The notes beneath the pieces are model-generated. The model saw only the letters and a list, made by a program, of their open reading frames with translations, made no database searches and was not told where the DNA came from. A program made the position numbers and the translations under genes. Shown in pieces: positions 27,230-39,460 of a stretch of 64,000 bases of DNA. The first letter of the stretch is position 1; each line of letters starts with the position of its first letter. Source of the DNA: Mycteria americana (Eukaryota > Chordata > Aves > Ciconiiformes > Ciconiidae); contig NC_134366.1 of the NCBI RefSeq assembly GCF_035582795.1, positions 108,631,756 to 108,695,755 of the forward strand. The letters are read 5' to 3'.

Positions 27230-30200
27230 AGACCAAGGAATGATTTTCTTCAGAGGCCAGAACATCTCTCCTTCCCTTTTTCCAATGCTCTCATCATACA
27301 CCCGTGTCTTAATGGAACAGACCAACAAGTGTGGACCTGGGCACAAAGGACAGATAGGGGTAAGAAACAGATAGATTTAGGTGTCACTAGATCATGGTGT
27401 CCGGGTGCAAACAGGGGGAAATTTCCATCAGCTTCTTCCCCCTTGCAGTCACGTAGTAAGCATACACCAGAGGATATAGTGACCTCTTGCAACTAGTCAG
27501 GTCCTACAGCCTATTTTTTTCCTGATGCTGCGGCGTAGAGACAAACCACACCACAGAGTGGCTTCCTCATGGCCACTCACTGTGCCTGCAACTGCGGCCA
27601 TGGGTAGAGCCTCCCAACAGCTCTCGTCCCACCACTCAGCCCAGGTGCTGTGACAGGCACTAGGTCTGCAAACTTAGCGTGGCTGAGGGAGTGGGGGAGA
27701 CAGTCTCAGAAAGTGAACCACCATGACCTGGAAGGACCGCAGTTATTATTTCTCGGGAAGTAACAAGTGTTACACAGACATCCATGTTCTGCCTTTTGCT
27801 CTGTCCATGCCCTGCTCCTCGTGTGAAGGTGAAAGTTGCCTTCTGCTCAGTCACCCTTTTCCAAGAAAGGTTTCTCCATATGTCTAACCGTGCTCTGACA
27901 GCTACCCCAAACCAGGCACAGCCTTCCTCAGGACAGGCTCCAGCACAGATTAGCAGACTTACCAAGGAGTGGAGCGTCTCAGGACAATAGAATAAGATGG
28001 GGTGAGCCTGTCCTTTTGCTCTGTCAGAGCAGGCTTGGGAGACGTGCACAAATGGCAAACCGGACAGAAAGTTTGGGAACTCTTTTGCTAATGACCCTCC
28101 CTTTGCTCCTGCATGGATTTCCTCCAGAAGCCCTCTCACTTGCTTCCTTCCAGATGTATGACCCCTTGGGACTGTACATATGGGTGAGCCATACCCACAG
28201 CAGCCTCTGCTGCTAGTTCCAGGCCTGGGGGTGGGGGCGATAACCCACACTCACCATGGTAGAACAACATGCTCCTCCTCTTTGGGATCTCTACTGCATC
28301 GTCTGCTCAACAAACAGAGTGGGCAGTTCACTGCTGGTCTCAAAATTCACATGCCCCTTTAGAGTGGATGCTAATGCATTTCAGGTTTCTCCGCAAAGTA
28401 GGCTATAAACTACGATCAAGGGGCCTTTAGTACTAGGTCCCTTACAACAGCGAAAGTAAGATGATTGTCCCCTTCTGCTTCCATTGTTTGTGCTGCAGTC
28501 CTTTTTCCTGGTAATTCCTCTTCACCCTCCAGCTACTCGATAGAGCAAGCACTCCCTTGAGGAGTCAAGCCAAGGTCCACAGAAAGATGTGCAATATGCA
28601 GTGAGCAGGGACAGTACAAAAGAAGCCTCCCTGGCAAGGGAGGGCTCTGCAACACACAGCAAACATCTTCCTTAGGGGAAAAATTTGCTTGTAGGATTGA
28701 TGAAGTGTTCTACAGAGCAGGCCTGACTGAGGGGGAAAAAAGAAGTTCTCCAGCCTATGACTGCCTCACACGTGTCTGGGAACTTTTGGAGAGGAGGAGA
28801 AATGGTGGAGGAAAGAAGGAATATCATAAGTCTGAAGTAAATGAGTTCTGAATCAATAAGGTGTGGTGTCGAAGGAGGGAAAGCATTTGAGAGACTTGAT
28901 AAAGGAATCCACAGCTCTATAAACCCCAGATTAATGCTTTTTCACGCACTGGTGCCATCTGCACATGTGCAGCACCCTGAAAAATGATAGTCATGTTATC
29001 TCCATTTCTGGTGAAAGAGTTTCCCCAAGGCTTTGCAGAAACTCCAGAGGGCACAACGGTTTGCACATGTAAGGATGTTGTAAGGCTTATTGGCATTTAG
29101 CTTGTCCTTGCAGTAAACGAGCTGAAGATGAGTCTTAGGTTCTGCCAGGCAGGAGTTCAGGGCCTCACTGAGACCCCTGAACACCCTCTGACTGCGGCTA
29201 CCCATCCCAGGGGGTCAGGCAGCCTCAGTGCCGTGATGCAGAAGGGTAGCCAAATATTGAACGTGTCAAGTGTCCCCCCAAGGGACAGAATAGCAGTTAG
29301 TTCCTGCAGGAGGACATCATGGGCACTGTGACTGGATCACATCACTGCCTCTAAGTCATCTCATATCCCCTCTCTGTCTGCTAATGCCCTGCTGGATCAT
29401 GAATCAGCATCCCTTCCTACTAGGCATCCTGCAAAAAGTACGTCCACCTGCAGAGCATGCTGCCACCACCACAGCTTGCACATGATGCAGGCAAGTAGGG
29501 AAGGCTAGTACACTAGACAGGTCTATGTTGCATGAGCAGAAGAAATGAGAGAGGATTACTCTTGAAGCTTTGGTACGTTCCCAACTATTTTACAGTACAG
29601 ACAGGGGCCTGGCACCATAAAGGCCCTGAGATGTGGGCAGCCCAGGCTCACACCAGTTTGCTCTCTCATCCAAGTAACAAAACACATAGATGATTCATCT
29701 AGGACAGAATGATCCATCTAGGACCGTACAACCTACCTGCAGTAAATAGTTTATCCAGTGGCTTATCTGCAGCCACCAAAGGCAACAGAAATCTCTCCAT
29801 TATTTATTGTTAGTACCTCATGAGCTGACATTTAATTTAAGTCTTCCACTGTGTCTTGCCCAGCAGCTTTAGCATTATAAATAGAGAAGCACTTTCTTTC
29901 CCATTTAAGAACTAGCCACAAGGATTCAGAGCTGCTTGATGAACCTTTTTGTAAGGCTTGCATTCTGTTGTCATAAATGGGTGATGTTCAAAAGTTTACA
30001 GGCACCTCTGTTTTGAGGAAAGTTACCTAATTGCTGAAGGCACTATTGCTTCAAGGCATCTATCAATGTCCAGCCCTCACGGGCAGACATGTTCCCCTAA
30101 ATACTGTAGAGATGAGGAAGTTGTTTCTTTTGTTTACAGTTGCAAACTTCTTTACAAACAACTTTTTCTGGGAAATCTTATTTTCTTTCTGTTAGGAAAG

Positions 30201-30528
30201 CTTCCACAGCACTTGGGATACCAGGCATTTTGACACAGGGCAGTCGGGTTGGCCATGCACAATGTGCCCTTGGCAAATCCGTGTTGAGTATTGCTGATTG
30301 TTTCTTGTCCTTCACATGCTCAGGTATGGATGCCAAGAGGACACGCTCCATGAGCTTTCCAGGGAGGGCTTTCACTGTGTGCTTTTCTCACTATACTTCA
30401 TCCTTACTCATGCTGCTATAATTGTCTACCCTTTACAATATCTCAGCTGCTGTATTACATTTATTGGTAACAATGACAGTAAGCAGACTCACCACCTTCA
30501 GTCAGATGGCACTCAAGCTCCAGCATAA
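27230..30528. other. Spacer between inverted LTRs, nothing recognised
   Basis: 3.3 kb of unique sequence with no retroviral gag, pol or env remains, so the two LTRs are separate solo insertions, not the ends of one provirus. Open frames up to 196 codons (27660-28250, minus) show no recognisable family. Confidence 0.6.
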
Positions 30529-30533
30529 CAGTG

Positions 30534-31099
30534 TGTCGTGGTTTAGCCCCAGCCGGCAACTAAGCACCACGCAGCCGCTCACTCACTCCCCCCCCCCGAT
30601 GGGATGGGGGAGAGAATCGAAAGAGCAAAAGTAAGAAAACTCGAGGGTTGAGATAAAAACAGTTTAATAGGTAAAGCAAAAGCCGCGCACACAAGCAAAG
30701 CAAAACAAGGAATTAATTCACTACTTCCCATGAGCAGGCAGGTGTTCAGCCATCTCCAGGAAAGCAGGGCTCCATCACGCGTAACGGTTACTTGGGAAGA
30801 CAAACGCCATCACTCCAATGTCCCCCCTTCCTTCTTCTTCCCCAGCTTTATATACTGAGCATGACGTCATATGGTATGGAATAGCCCTTTGGTCAGTCTG
30901 GATCAACTATCCTGGCTGTGTCCCCTCCCAGCTTCTTCTGCACCTGGCAGAGCATGGGAAGCTGAAAAGTCCTTGACTAGTACAGCAGCAACTAAAACAT
31001 CTCTGTATTATCAACACTGTCTTCAGCACAAATCCAAAACATAGCCCCATACCAGCCACTACGAAGAAAATTAACTCTATCTCAGCTGAAACCAGGACA
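30534..31099 (-). mobile_element. Solo LTR, ERVL-like (copy 2, inverted, 566 bp)
   Basis: On the minus strand it starts TGTCCTGGTTTCAGCTGAGA and ends AAACCACGACA. It is flanked by perfect 5-bp duplications CAGTG (30529-30533 and 31100-31104). It aligns along its whole length with the LTR at 26661-27224, at about nine identical positions in ten by eye. The TATA and CRE boxes are intact, and an ATTAAA poly(A)-type signal is present where copy 1 has ATTGAA. It is an independent insertion of the same family in the opposite orientation. Confidence 0.9.
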
Positions 31100-31104
31100 C
31101 AGTG

Positions 31105-34100
31105 TCAATCATAGAAACATCTAGCCTGCATTCTCAAAACAGGAAAGACTAATGCCAAATCCAAACATCCTTCAGATGCAAAAACTTACCAAGAAACATA
31201 AAATAAGAGATTTGTCCTCATTGAAACAGGCTGTTAGCGCCTAGAAGAGTCTAAAAGAACCAGCACTCTTACTGCTCTTCCAAGGAAACCTCTCAGTCCT
31301 TTGTAAGCATGGCCTGAAACCTATCCACACATCTTGCAGCTGGAGCTGAGAAGTGAATCAGGCCATCTGGTCTTCAGACCCCTTGCCCATGTAATGGATT
31401 AGCCACTTTGTCATTAATAGCTTTTCAAAGCACTCATAGAGGCACTTCCACCACTTATGCTTTCATAGATACTCACTTGTATTAGCATTTGAAACCTTTA
31501 TCTACATTAAATGTTTATACCATGCTTATTACCATAATACCTGTGTAACGTAATATATGTGGCCTCAGAAATCTCCTGGGAATAGGAAAAATAATATTAC
31601 CTTCAACTTACAGGCAAGGAGAGGTCCATATGTTTTAAGCTGTCTGTGCTCAGCTTTCGTCTTCTGACAAGACTTGCCCTTTCATTTCTGAAAACAGGGC
31701 TTCGTTTCGGTTCCTTGGACTCTGCAACGCTGATCACAGACACAGATGATTGGAGCGCACTCCTTGGACGCAGAAGCTGCAGTATGGGAGATGAGGAAGA
31801 GAGCTGACAACCCACATAGCAGAGACCACAAGTGAACTCATGTCCCCTGACTTGGGCTGTAGATGGGAGGCATCACAGCCTCCTTTTCTGCCAGCTGCTA
31901 CTATGTGGAACTGGACCCACCAGGCCTGCCCTAGGAGCATCTGCTGGATCAGGTTCCCTGGCTGAGGGAGCAGCTGCCCTGAGGGACCTGAGCCATCCTG
32001 AACTGCTCAGCACACACCCTGGAGCACGTACTGTGCCATGGGCTTACCCATGTGGTGCCCATGAACTAGAAAAGGTTCCTATGCTTATATATGCTTACTT
32101 AATGTTTGTAGACAGTGTATTTTGAAATGGCTTTATTAAGCCAGCAATTGTGATTACATTAGAATAGCAGTGGGAGCTCAGTGTTGTTAAAAATAGCACT
32201 TTGACCATTAATTCAATTTCTTCACCTTTTATTTTTGTTTTCACCACCTTTCTTCCAGGAAAAAAGCACCTTATATTCTCTTAAGGGAGAGGTACAACCA
32301 TTTAGTGGCTTATAAACTTGGTCTGTTGCCTTCATGAATCTACTTTCTAGGTTCCAGAAACACTTAGAATTTTCCCTCACATCTATACGTCTTGAAGACT
32401 GCATGAGCTGACTAATACTCTTTTCCTTCCTACAGTCTAGAATAGTCTGTATTCCTGTATTCTGAGGTTTTGTTAATGTAACCGTACGTGGGAAGAGTGC
32501 AACCTCAAGATCGAATGGAACTTTTACGCAGCAGATGACACAGTTTTACCACTTATCTATGTGTTTCTTTAACAGAATAATATATAAGGGAACAATTCGT
32601 CTTTATCTTTACCTCCATTTTCAGGCTCAAAAAATAAAAGACCATGCTGCTGACATTTATTTGTCAGCTGAAGTAACTTTCCATGCTTTGGAAAATAAGA
32701 CTTTTAGCCCTAAGGGAAGGATCCTTCAGTGCAGGAATAATGGCTTGTGTTAAACGTCTTTGGGATAAAAAATTACTGCCTATTCCATGACATCTTTCAG
32801 GTACCACTCTCCTTGCAGCAGAATCTAACAGCCTTGAGAATGATGCCCAGGCTTTCATTTCAGTGTCTCAAAAGCATGTGATAGCTCAGGGTGGGAAATG
32901 AAAGGTTCAGCGGGAAACCCAATGAAATAATGAAGACTTCCTTGGACACAGAGAGCAAATGGGAACATGACTCCATGGCCGAGTGGTGCTTCTTCTCCCA
33001 GTTCCCATGGTGCTGCTCTCAAAGGGCTGAGTCCTGATCTGGGTGAATCCTCTGAGCTTGAGCATTCAAGGCAAGACTGCTCCCTCTTTTGCAGAGTCTG
33101 TTTTGAGCAGGGCCTCATCTGATATGTTTGGATTATGGAGCAAAGTCCTGGCATAAACTACAACATCAAGACTGACTGTGCTCACCAATGTAATATTAAG
33201 ATCAAAAGCAGAGGTACCAGTGTGGGGTAGGATCTAGCTGGGGGCAGCTCTGAGGAGTACAGGCTGGAATTCAGATGTGTGAAGTGGACATCTGGTAAGA
33301 TTTTTGCCATCTAACTCCATTGAGGTCTAAACTTAGTCTGCTCAGGCTACGTATTCAAAGGTTTTGTTTCTGGATTTCTAGCTGGAAAATCCATGGAATT
33401 TCAGCTGATATTATGACTGTGCAGTGTGTACAGATGTTACACATGTCTACGGTTCTCTTTTTAATAGCACACAAAATTAAAGCATCCAAAATTGGAACCT
33501 TCTTCCCCCAAAAAGCCACCAGTGCAACTTCATGATTTGTTTCATCTGTAACGCAGGGATAATGATGTCTTGCTTTTGACAGATGAAAATGATAATAAAA
33601 ATCCAAATGAGACCCACTTAGCCTAACCCTGAACAAGGCTGACATATGGAGAAATCAGTCTTACCTGTAAACTCCTTTCTGACCTTGGTTGTAAAACTTC
33701 TGGCTCAATCACTTCCCACTCTTTTCCTAGCTGTAGTAAATTTCACTAGGAGGAAGACGGGCAAGTTAAAGGAAGTGATTCTTCTCTCTACCACACACTC
33801 ATGAGTACTCATCTTTACCTTAGAAAGACAGATAACAAACCTGCATTAATTAATGTATATTCTAAAAAGAGCTCTAGAAGTTCTAGAAAAGCATTATTGT
33901 TTATTTCTGCAGGAAAGCGTTTCGCTATGTGATTAGAGATACACTAGACACAAACCTAAATAACGTTAGAAGATAAAATTTTTTAGGTATCAGAAGTGTC
34001 CCCATGAGCCACTGATTTTCTAAGCTATCAGTAGCTCTTTAGCTACTTATGTCCTAAAGGTACGGTGTTAACTGTGCTTCTTAGGTCTGAAATAATGAGG

Positions 34101-34185
34101 GATGTAAGGAAGATGGAGAATCTCCTCAGAGGTGCACAGAGAAAGGACAACTGACAACAGACATAAGCTACAGAATTCTGACTAG
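31105..34185. other. Intergenic, nothing recognised
   Basis: Unique sequence with scattered short open frames. None has recognisable similarity or splice-bounded structure. Confidence 0.55.
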
Positions 34186-34189
34186 ATAT

Positions 34190-34385
34190 ACAGGGAAAAA
34201 ATACCACTATAAAGGTGGTCAAATACTGGAGCAATTTCCCCAGAGAGAATGTGGAATCTCCATCCTTGCAGATACTTAGAACTCAACCAAGTGTGTCTCT
34301 GAGCAAGTAACGGGGTAAGTCCCTGGCTGAACTGGATGATCTCCAGAGCTTCCTTCCAACCTAAATTTTTGTATGATTCTATGAT
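34190..34385 (+). mobile_element. CR1 LINE 3' end
   Basis: A short plus-strand CR1 3' tail: GGTCAAATACTGGAGCAATT, GAATGTGGAATCTCCATCCT, GCTGAACTGGATGATCTCCA, CTTCCTTCCAACC, then the octamer-like end TATGATTCTATGATTATGA. It is a 5'-truncated insertion. Confidence 0.85.
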
Positions 34386-34389
34386 TATG

Positions 34390-36955
34390 ACTACATAAAG
34401 ACCTCTTTCACACTCACATGAATCATATGATGTCACTGTGTGAGCTCATATCAGTCCCTTGATGTCATAATATCAGTCTTGTGGGGTTCATTTCTGCTCC
34501 TGTTTTATACTATGTCAATCGTGACAGAGACTGAAAATTTTTAAATCAGAACATTGTGTTTGCTGACCTACTCTAAGCATGACCATGGTCATATGTTAAA
34601 TGCGTATTACGTTAATTGCTTTTTTTGGAGAGCTTACCTAATAAAGCTTGATAATGACGTTCCTAATTTTTCACAGCAAATGTAGCTTTATAACTAATAA
34701 AACTAGTGCTGCCCATATTATGGAAGGTTTCAACGTTTTTGACTTATCTAGATGGCCTCTTATTCAAGTAGAGTTACTTTGGAAGTGTCTTGGAATATGT
34801 ATACCGGTTATATGCAGCTTGTATGTATTTCTTCTTGGGTGAAATGAAAAATTTAATTATATGAAAAAAATGCAAATTGCTGCCAACTGTGTTAACTGTG
34901 AGAGAGTTGCATTATCTTCTAACATAAATTGTCAGTGAATTGAAGAAAAGACGTTTTGGAAGCTGATCTGATTACTGTCAGGGAAAGTGCTCAAACTCAA
35001 TTGTTGGCAAATGTCCAGTACCCATCACTGAATGATCATCACCTCATCATTCAGCCTTCTCAACTGACATGCAAAACAACATCCAAATATTCATTGCACA
35101 TCTGTGCTGGACAGATTATGCATTAGCAATTCAAATCAATTCAATGTACAGGCAGTTTCTGTAAAGGCGTCTGTTTGGGTGAGATGCCTTGTTGTCTGGG
35201 ATGGATAATAAGGCAACTCTGTCTAATCTTGGAGAACAATCAACCCATCTTGAGAAGGTGACTGACTACGTATGCTCTTGCCCTGACAGCACTAGAACAA
35301 TGGCCCCATAATGCACTTGACTCAGCTGGTAATAAAATCTACTTTTGATTAGCAGCCATGGCTTGTGTCAATCACTGCATGATGTACCATTGTCCTCTGG
35401 TCCTGAACACAGTTTATTTACAGGGAAACAAAAGCTTTTTGGATATGGCTGCTGCCCAGAGATTGCAAAATAGATTGAGCTGTCAGCCTCACACACTAGA
35501 TGAAGATTAATGAGTTGTGCAGACAATAAATATGAAGCAATGACCATAAATATGCTAATAGGTATTATCCATATACACTATAATTGCTACAAAAATTAAA
35601 AAGTAGTGTGAAGGAAATAGGTCACAGGGTGACAGATAGATAATCTTGGATGCTGAAGATCTTTGGTTCAGTCAGATTCTCTACAGGTTTATTTCCTTCA
35701 ATTAGACCCTTCAAAAGAGTAATTGTTTAAAAGCTTTTTGAATAATCTCTTTTGAAACAGAGGTTTATGGGAAAATGCTTATGAAAAAGTGACTTCAATG
35801 AACATGTTATTGGAATGAAAAAGGTGACTACCCAAAGCAGGCTACGCAGAGATTAATGTCTGTGATCAGCTGCCCAGCTTCGCTATGAGGAAAACACCTC
35901 TAAGTGGCACACTAGTGAGGCCTTCAAGGAGAACGTACTGAAGAGACACAGCAGTTCATATCCACAGGCACAAACGAGTAAGGTCATTCCCGAGCAAAAT
36001 ATAGAAGAGTTGCACGTACATCTGGTTGTGTTGGTTTGTTTGGTTTTCTCAGCTTGGCACACTTTTTTTCTTTTCTTTTTTTAACTGAAGAAGGGAAGGA
36101 TGCCCACGGCTCAAATTTTCAGAGTACTTCCAATGAAGCCTCTGGTTTTCCAATTCCTTTCAAAGAACACACAGTCTAGACAGTTTTTGATACTTAAGAA
36201 TTTCATTTGAACCTGAAACTCAAAGACTTAAAGATCAGACTATGTTAGCTACATGTATAAATGCTTCAGCACCTAAGGCTACTGAAATTGTAGTGACACT
36301 GAAAATAAAGGCAGTCGTACTCTTAGTATTCATGGCTTTGACTCTCTGTTCTCTGAGGCTTAGAAGTGCCACTGGATGCTTTTCAGGTCAGCTCACACCA
36401 CCCATCTCCTCTCCTCAGATTTTTAGCTTCTGGAGCAGGGAAATTACTCAGATACTCTCCCAGATCCAATTTACTGTTATAATGTCATGCTCAGTGATAC
36501 AAATGAATTACTTTCTCTTTCCTTCCATACTTTAAGTAGAAGTTGCATCAGTTTGCCTCTTAAATTATCACTGCTTGGAGTTTTGGCAAACAGTCCACAA
36601 AAACTTACAGCTGCGTTAGTGCTTCTGTGCCAGGCTCCCTGCAAACTCAGCTGGACATCAACTACGCTTGCCTAACATCTTGGAAGTTACACTTTCTAAC
36701 CAGAAATGCCAGTGAAACAAAGCAAAAAAAGGTAGGGGACCATTTAGGAAAACGTCCCACACAAAGCCGGCAGGTGAGAGGAGAAGCGCATCTTCCTGGA
36801 TGAATCGGTGAAGGGAGAGGACCTCTGGCAGCTGCGGGCTCAGGGACTGAGCTCTTGTTCCCGATCCCACTTCAGCAGTGACACTGGGTCTTTTTAAGCT
36901 GGAGGCTGTGATGTTAGTCATGTCACATGTTGCCAGGGCACAGCGTGGCCCTGTC
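34390..36955. other. Intergenic, nothing recognised
   Basis: AT-rich unique sequence with a T-rich tract near 36060-36085. No supported gene or repeat. Confidence 0.55.
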
Positions 36956-36959
36956 CCAC

Positions 36960-37340
36960 CACCCCAAGCAAGGTGAGCACAGCAAACCCAGAGATGATAG
37001 GCAGGTTGAACCAGAAGTCCAAACCATCAGCCAAGTTTGTAGTGATGAGGCAAGTCCAAGGTCAACCCAGAAACATGAGTCAACAAATCAGGTTCAGATC
37101 TGGTGATGGTAGCCAGGGTCAGTGACAGGCCAGTGATTGCTGGGCAAGTCTATCCTTGCTAACCAGGCAGGTCAAAAGTCAGGCCATGAAGACAGGCGGC
37201 AGCTCAGTCTGGATCCATGAGGTACGGCTGCGATGGAGATGCAGACAGGCGCACCTACAGCATTGCTCAGGCAGGGACTGAAGGCCCAGGGGAGGCTGGC
37301 CAGGGCTGTTAAGACCTTATAGCGGACTCACCGCTAACAC
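36960..37340 (-). repeat. Solo gypsy LTR fragment, minus sense
   Basis: The segment shares, in the same order as 17050-17270, a CACCTACA(A/G)CA..GCTCA(T/G)GCAG..ACTG(A/G)AGGCCC block and a preceding run rich in AGGTCA/CAGGT-like words. This is the same LTR family as in the 14.4-17.45 kb relic. The TGTCAGG terminus is not visible. No internal coding remains lie beside it. Confidence 0.55.
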
Positions 37341-37344
37341 AGGT

Positions 37345-39280
37345 ACAAGAGATTGGCCTTGTTTTCATTCATTTTCATACAAGAGATTGTCCCGAGTTTT
37401 CATAATAAGCTGAAAACAAGTAAAAGCAAACCCCTTCCAAGTCAGAACTTCTCCATAGCTTACATTTGCCGTGCCACTACAGTAACAAGAGCATGAAGGG
37501 AGGCAGAGCTCAGCTGTTTTTAGCACCGTGTCATCTGTGCCTCCTCACATGTTCCTCATCCAGCTCACTGCAACCACATAGCAGATTTTAGAGCCGCCTC
37601 CTTGCTGACTAGGTCCATGGCTCACTTGTAAACAGGGGCTTCCCTTGAATCCCTTCGGTGGCTTCCCTCTCCTTATGACATTGAGCTTCGTCGCCTTGTT
37701 TTTATGAGACTACTGTTAATTTCTCCTTTCCCTGCTTATTCACTGATGTCTCTGCCAATCATGAATTGCCTTGAGGCACTTTGCTTGCAATAAAAGTTAT
37801 TTTATCTAATGTTAACTATTTTTAGTTAAACAACTTTGTGTGTATTCATTATGAATTGTGTTTTAGGACTGAGTAAAAGGTCATCACATATAGAATCTCT
37901 GCAACTTTGTGAAGCCTTCATTCCCCATGGCTTTGCCAGACTTCATCATCATTTCCTGATGGGCTGTTTGGAATATTAAATAAATGATATTAACAAAGCA
38001 CCAGAAGATTTTAGCAGTTTTGAAGGAAGGATCTGTAGCAATATGTACAAAGAAAGTGGTATTTTTGGTTTTATTGTCACTTTGAAGAGGACCTATAGTA
38101 TTAAATGTCCTATTCTTATATGGAATTTTACTTGCATTTAAGCTGCAACTTTAGATATTTTATAACGTTAAGTAATTCAAAATGATAAATGAGAGACTTG
38201 AGAAATTATGGGGATAAAGACGCATCATAATTGCAGAAGCCCTAATGCAAGCAGAGTAGAAAATAAAAATAACAAACATTAGAATTAAAGAAACTAACAT
38301 ACATGAATTAAAGAAAAATTGAATGAAAGAAAAGAGTTAAAAGAGCAGTACTGCTGAGGGCTACACGGGCCAGATATCCCACTGCTCAGATAAATAGCGC
38401 ATATAAGAAGAGAGGAACAGACCTCGTATCCTTTGTTCTATAACCCACCATGTACAAGGTATGGATATTATACAGCCATGAAAATGCTATATTTTTATTC
38501 TGTATATTTACACTTTGAGTGTAAGTCCCTGTGGTAGTGTGACCGAAGCAGATATTCGTCTTTACCTAAGGGAGGACACCCATGGATTTTTAAACAGCCT
38601 TCTTTAAACTACTGGCTAAGAAAAACTGCGATAAAGGAGTGTGTGCCATTTGCAAAGGCCTGTTCATTAAAGATGGAGGCTTTGCTTTAGCAGGATTTGC
38701 ATGAGGAAGAACAAAACATCTGTGTCAATCTGCTCATATGACGCAAGGTCCCCTAACAGTTCCTTCCATAAAGAAATTAATTTCAAGCATCCGTTGTTAA
38801 TTGAGTTCTGATTTCCAGCTCTCTGTAAACCAGTTTTTTCGGGGGTAGCTGTACCACAGCTGAACTCTGGGTGCTATAACCAACTCAAGTTGCAGTTTCC
38901 ACATGACCACCACTTTGCTGCCTTTTTGTCTATTGTCTTCACTCAGAGTTGCATTAATTCTTAAAATGAGGGGCTATCTTCTACAGGTGCAATTCAGTAC
39001 AATAGAGTGCAATGCAAAAGAATAAAGAAGTGAAGTTCTCAGCCCCATCAGTTGCCAATCAGTGATTCATATGCTACTAATTTGTTTTAGTATCATAAGA
39101 GGAAATGAGTTGGTTTGCCTAAACTTCACCCTGACAACAGCAATAAAAAGGCATGTTCATAAAGTTTAGTTTCATTTCCTGGATGAGGATAAGTTTTGGG
39201 TTCTTTTCTTTCTGATCGTGGTAGCAGTTTCATTTCATTGCATGTGTATAAAAAGATTGGCTGAGCCTCGCAATGCTTCA
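37345..39280. other. Intergenic, nothing recognised
   Basis: AT-rich unique sequence. A TATA-like ATAAAAAGG at about 39142-39150 precedes the exon-like segment at 39.3 kb, but no transcript start can be assigned. Confidence 0.5.
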
Positions 39281-39289
39281 GTGAATTCC

Positions 39290-39460
39290 ACACCATCAGA
39301 AGGAGAAATGTCCGACCAAAATGTCCGCAACGCTGGTTTCACTTCCTCCAGGATCACAGGAGGATCGCTTGCTTCATCGATGATGTCCCGGGAAGCAAGA
39401 GAGTCTGGGGAGGCATCCATTCTGGAGGCCCTACTGCTACTCTCCAAGAAATGGGAACAG
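39290..39460 (+). pseudogene. Exon-like copy A of an unidentified gene
   Basis: The plus-strand frame reads MSDQN (ATG at 39308) then VRNAGFTSSRITGGSLASSM and MSREARESG. Over 23 codons (39332-39400) it matches the exon at 42063-42209 at 17 residues, and 11 of the matching codons differ only silently. Past 39407 a missing base in a GGGG run throws the match (HSGGPTATLQ) into another frame. The positions matching the acceptor and donor of copy B read AAA|TG and G|GAAC, so both splice sites are absent. It is most likely a decayed duplicate exon. A sequencing error in the G run or use of other splice sites could still make it real. Confidence 0.45.

Noticed and set aside
27660-28250. 196-codon minus-strand open frame between the inverted LTRs
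   Set aside because: No recognisable domain and no strand-specific coding signal. Not retroviral. Judged a chance frame.
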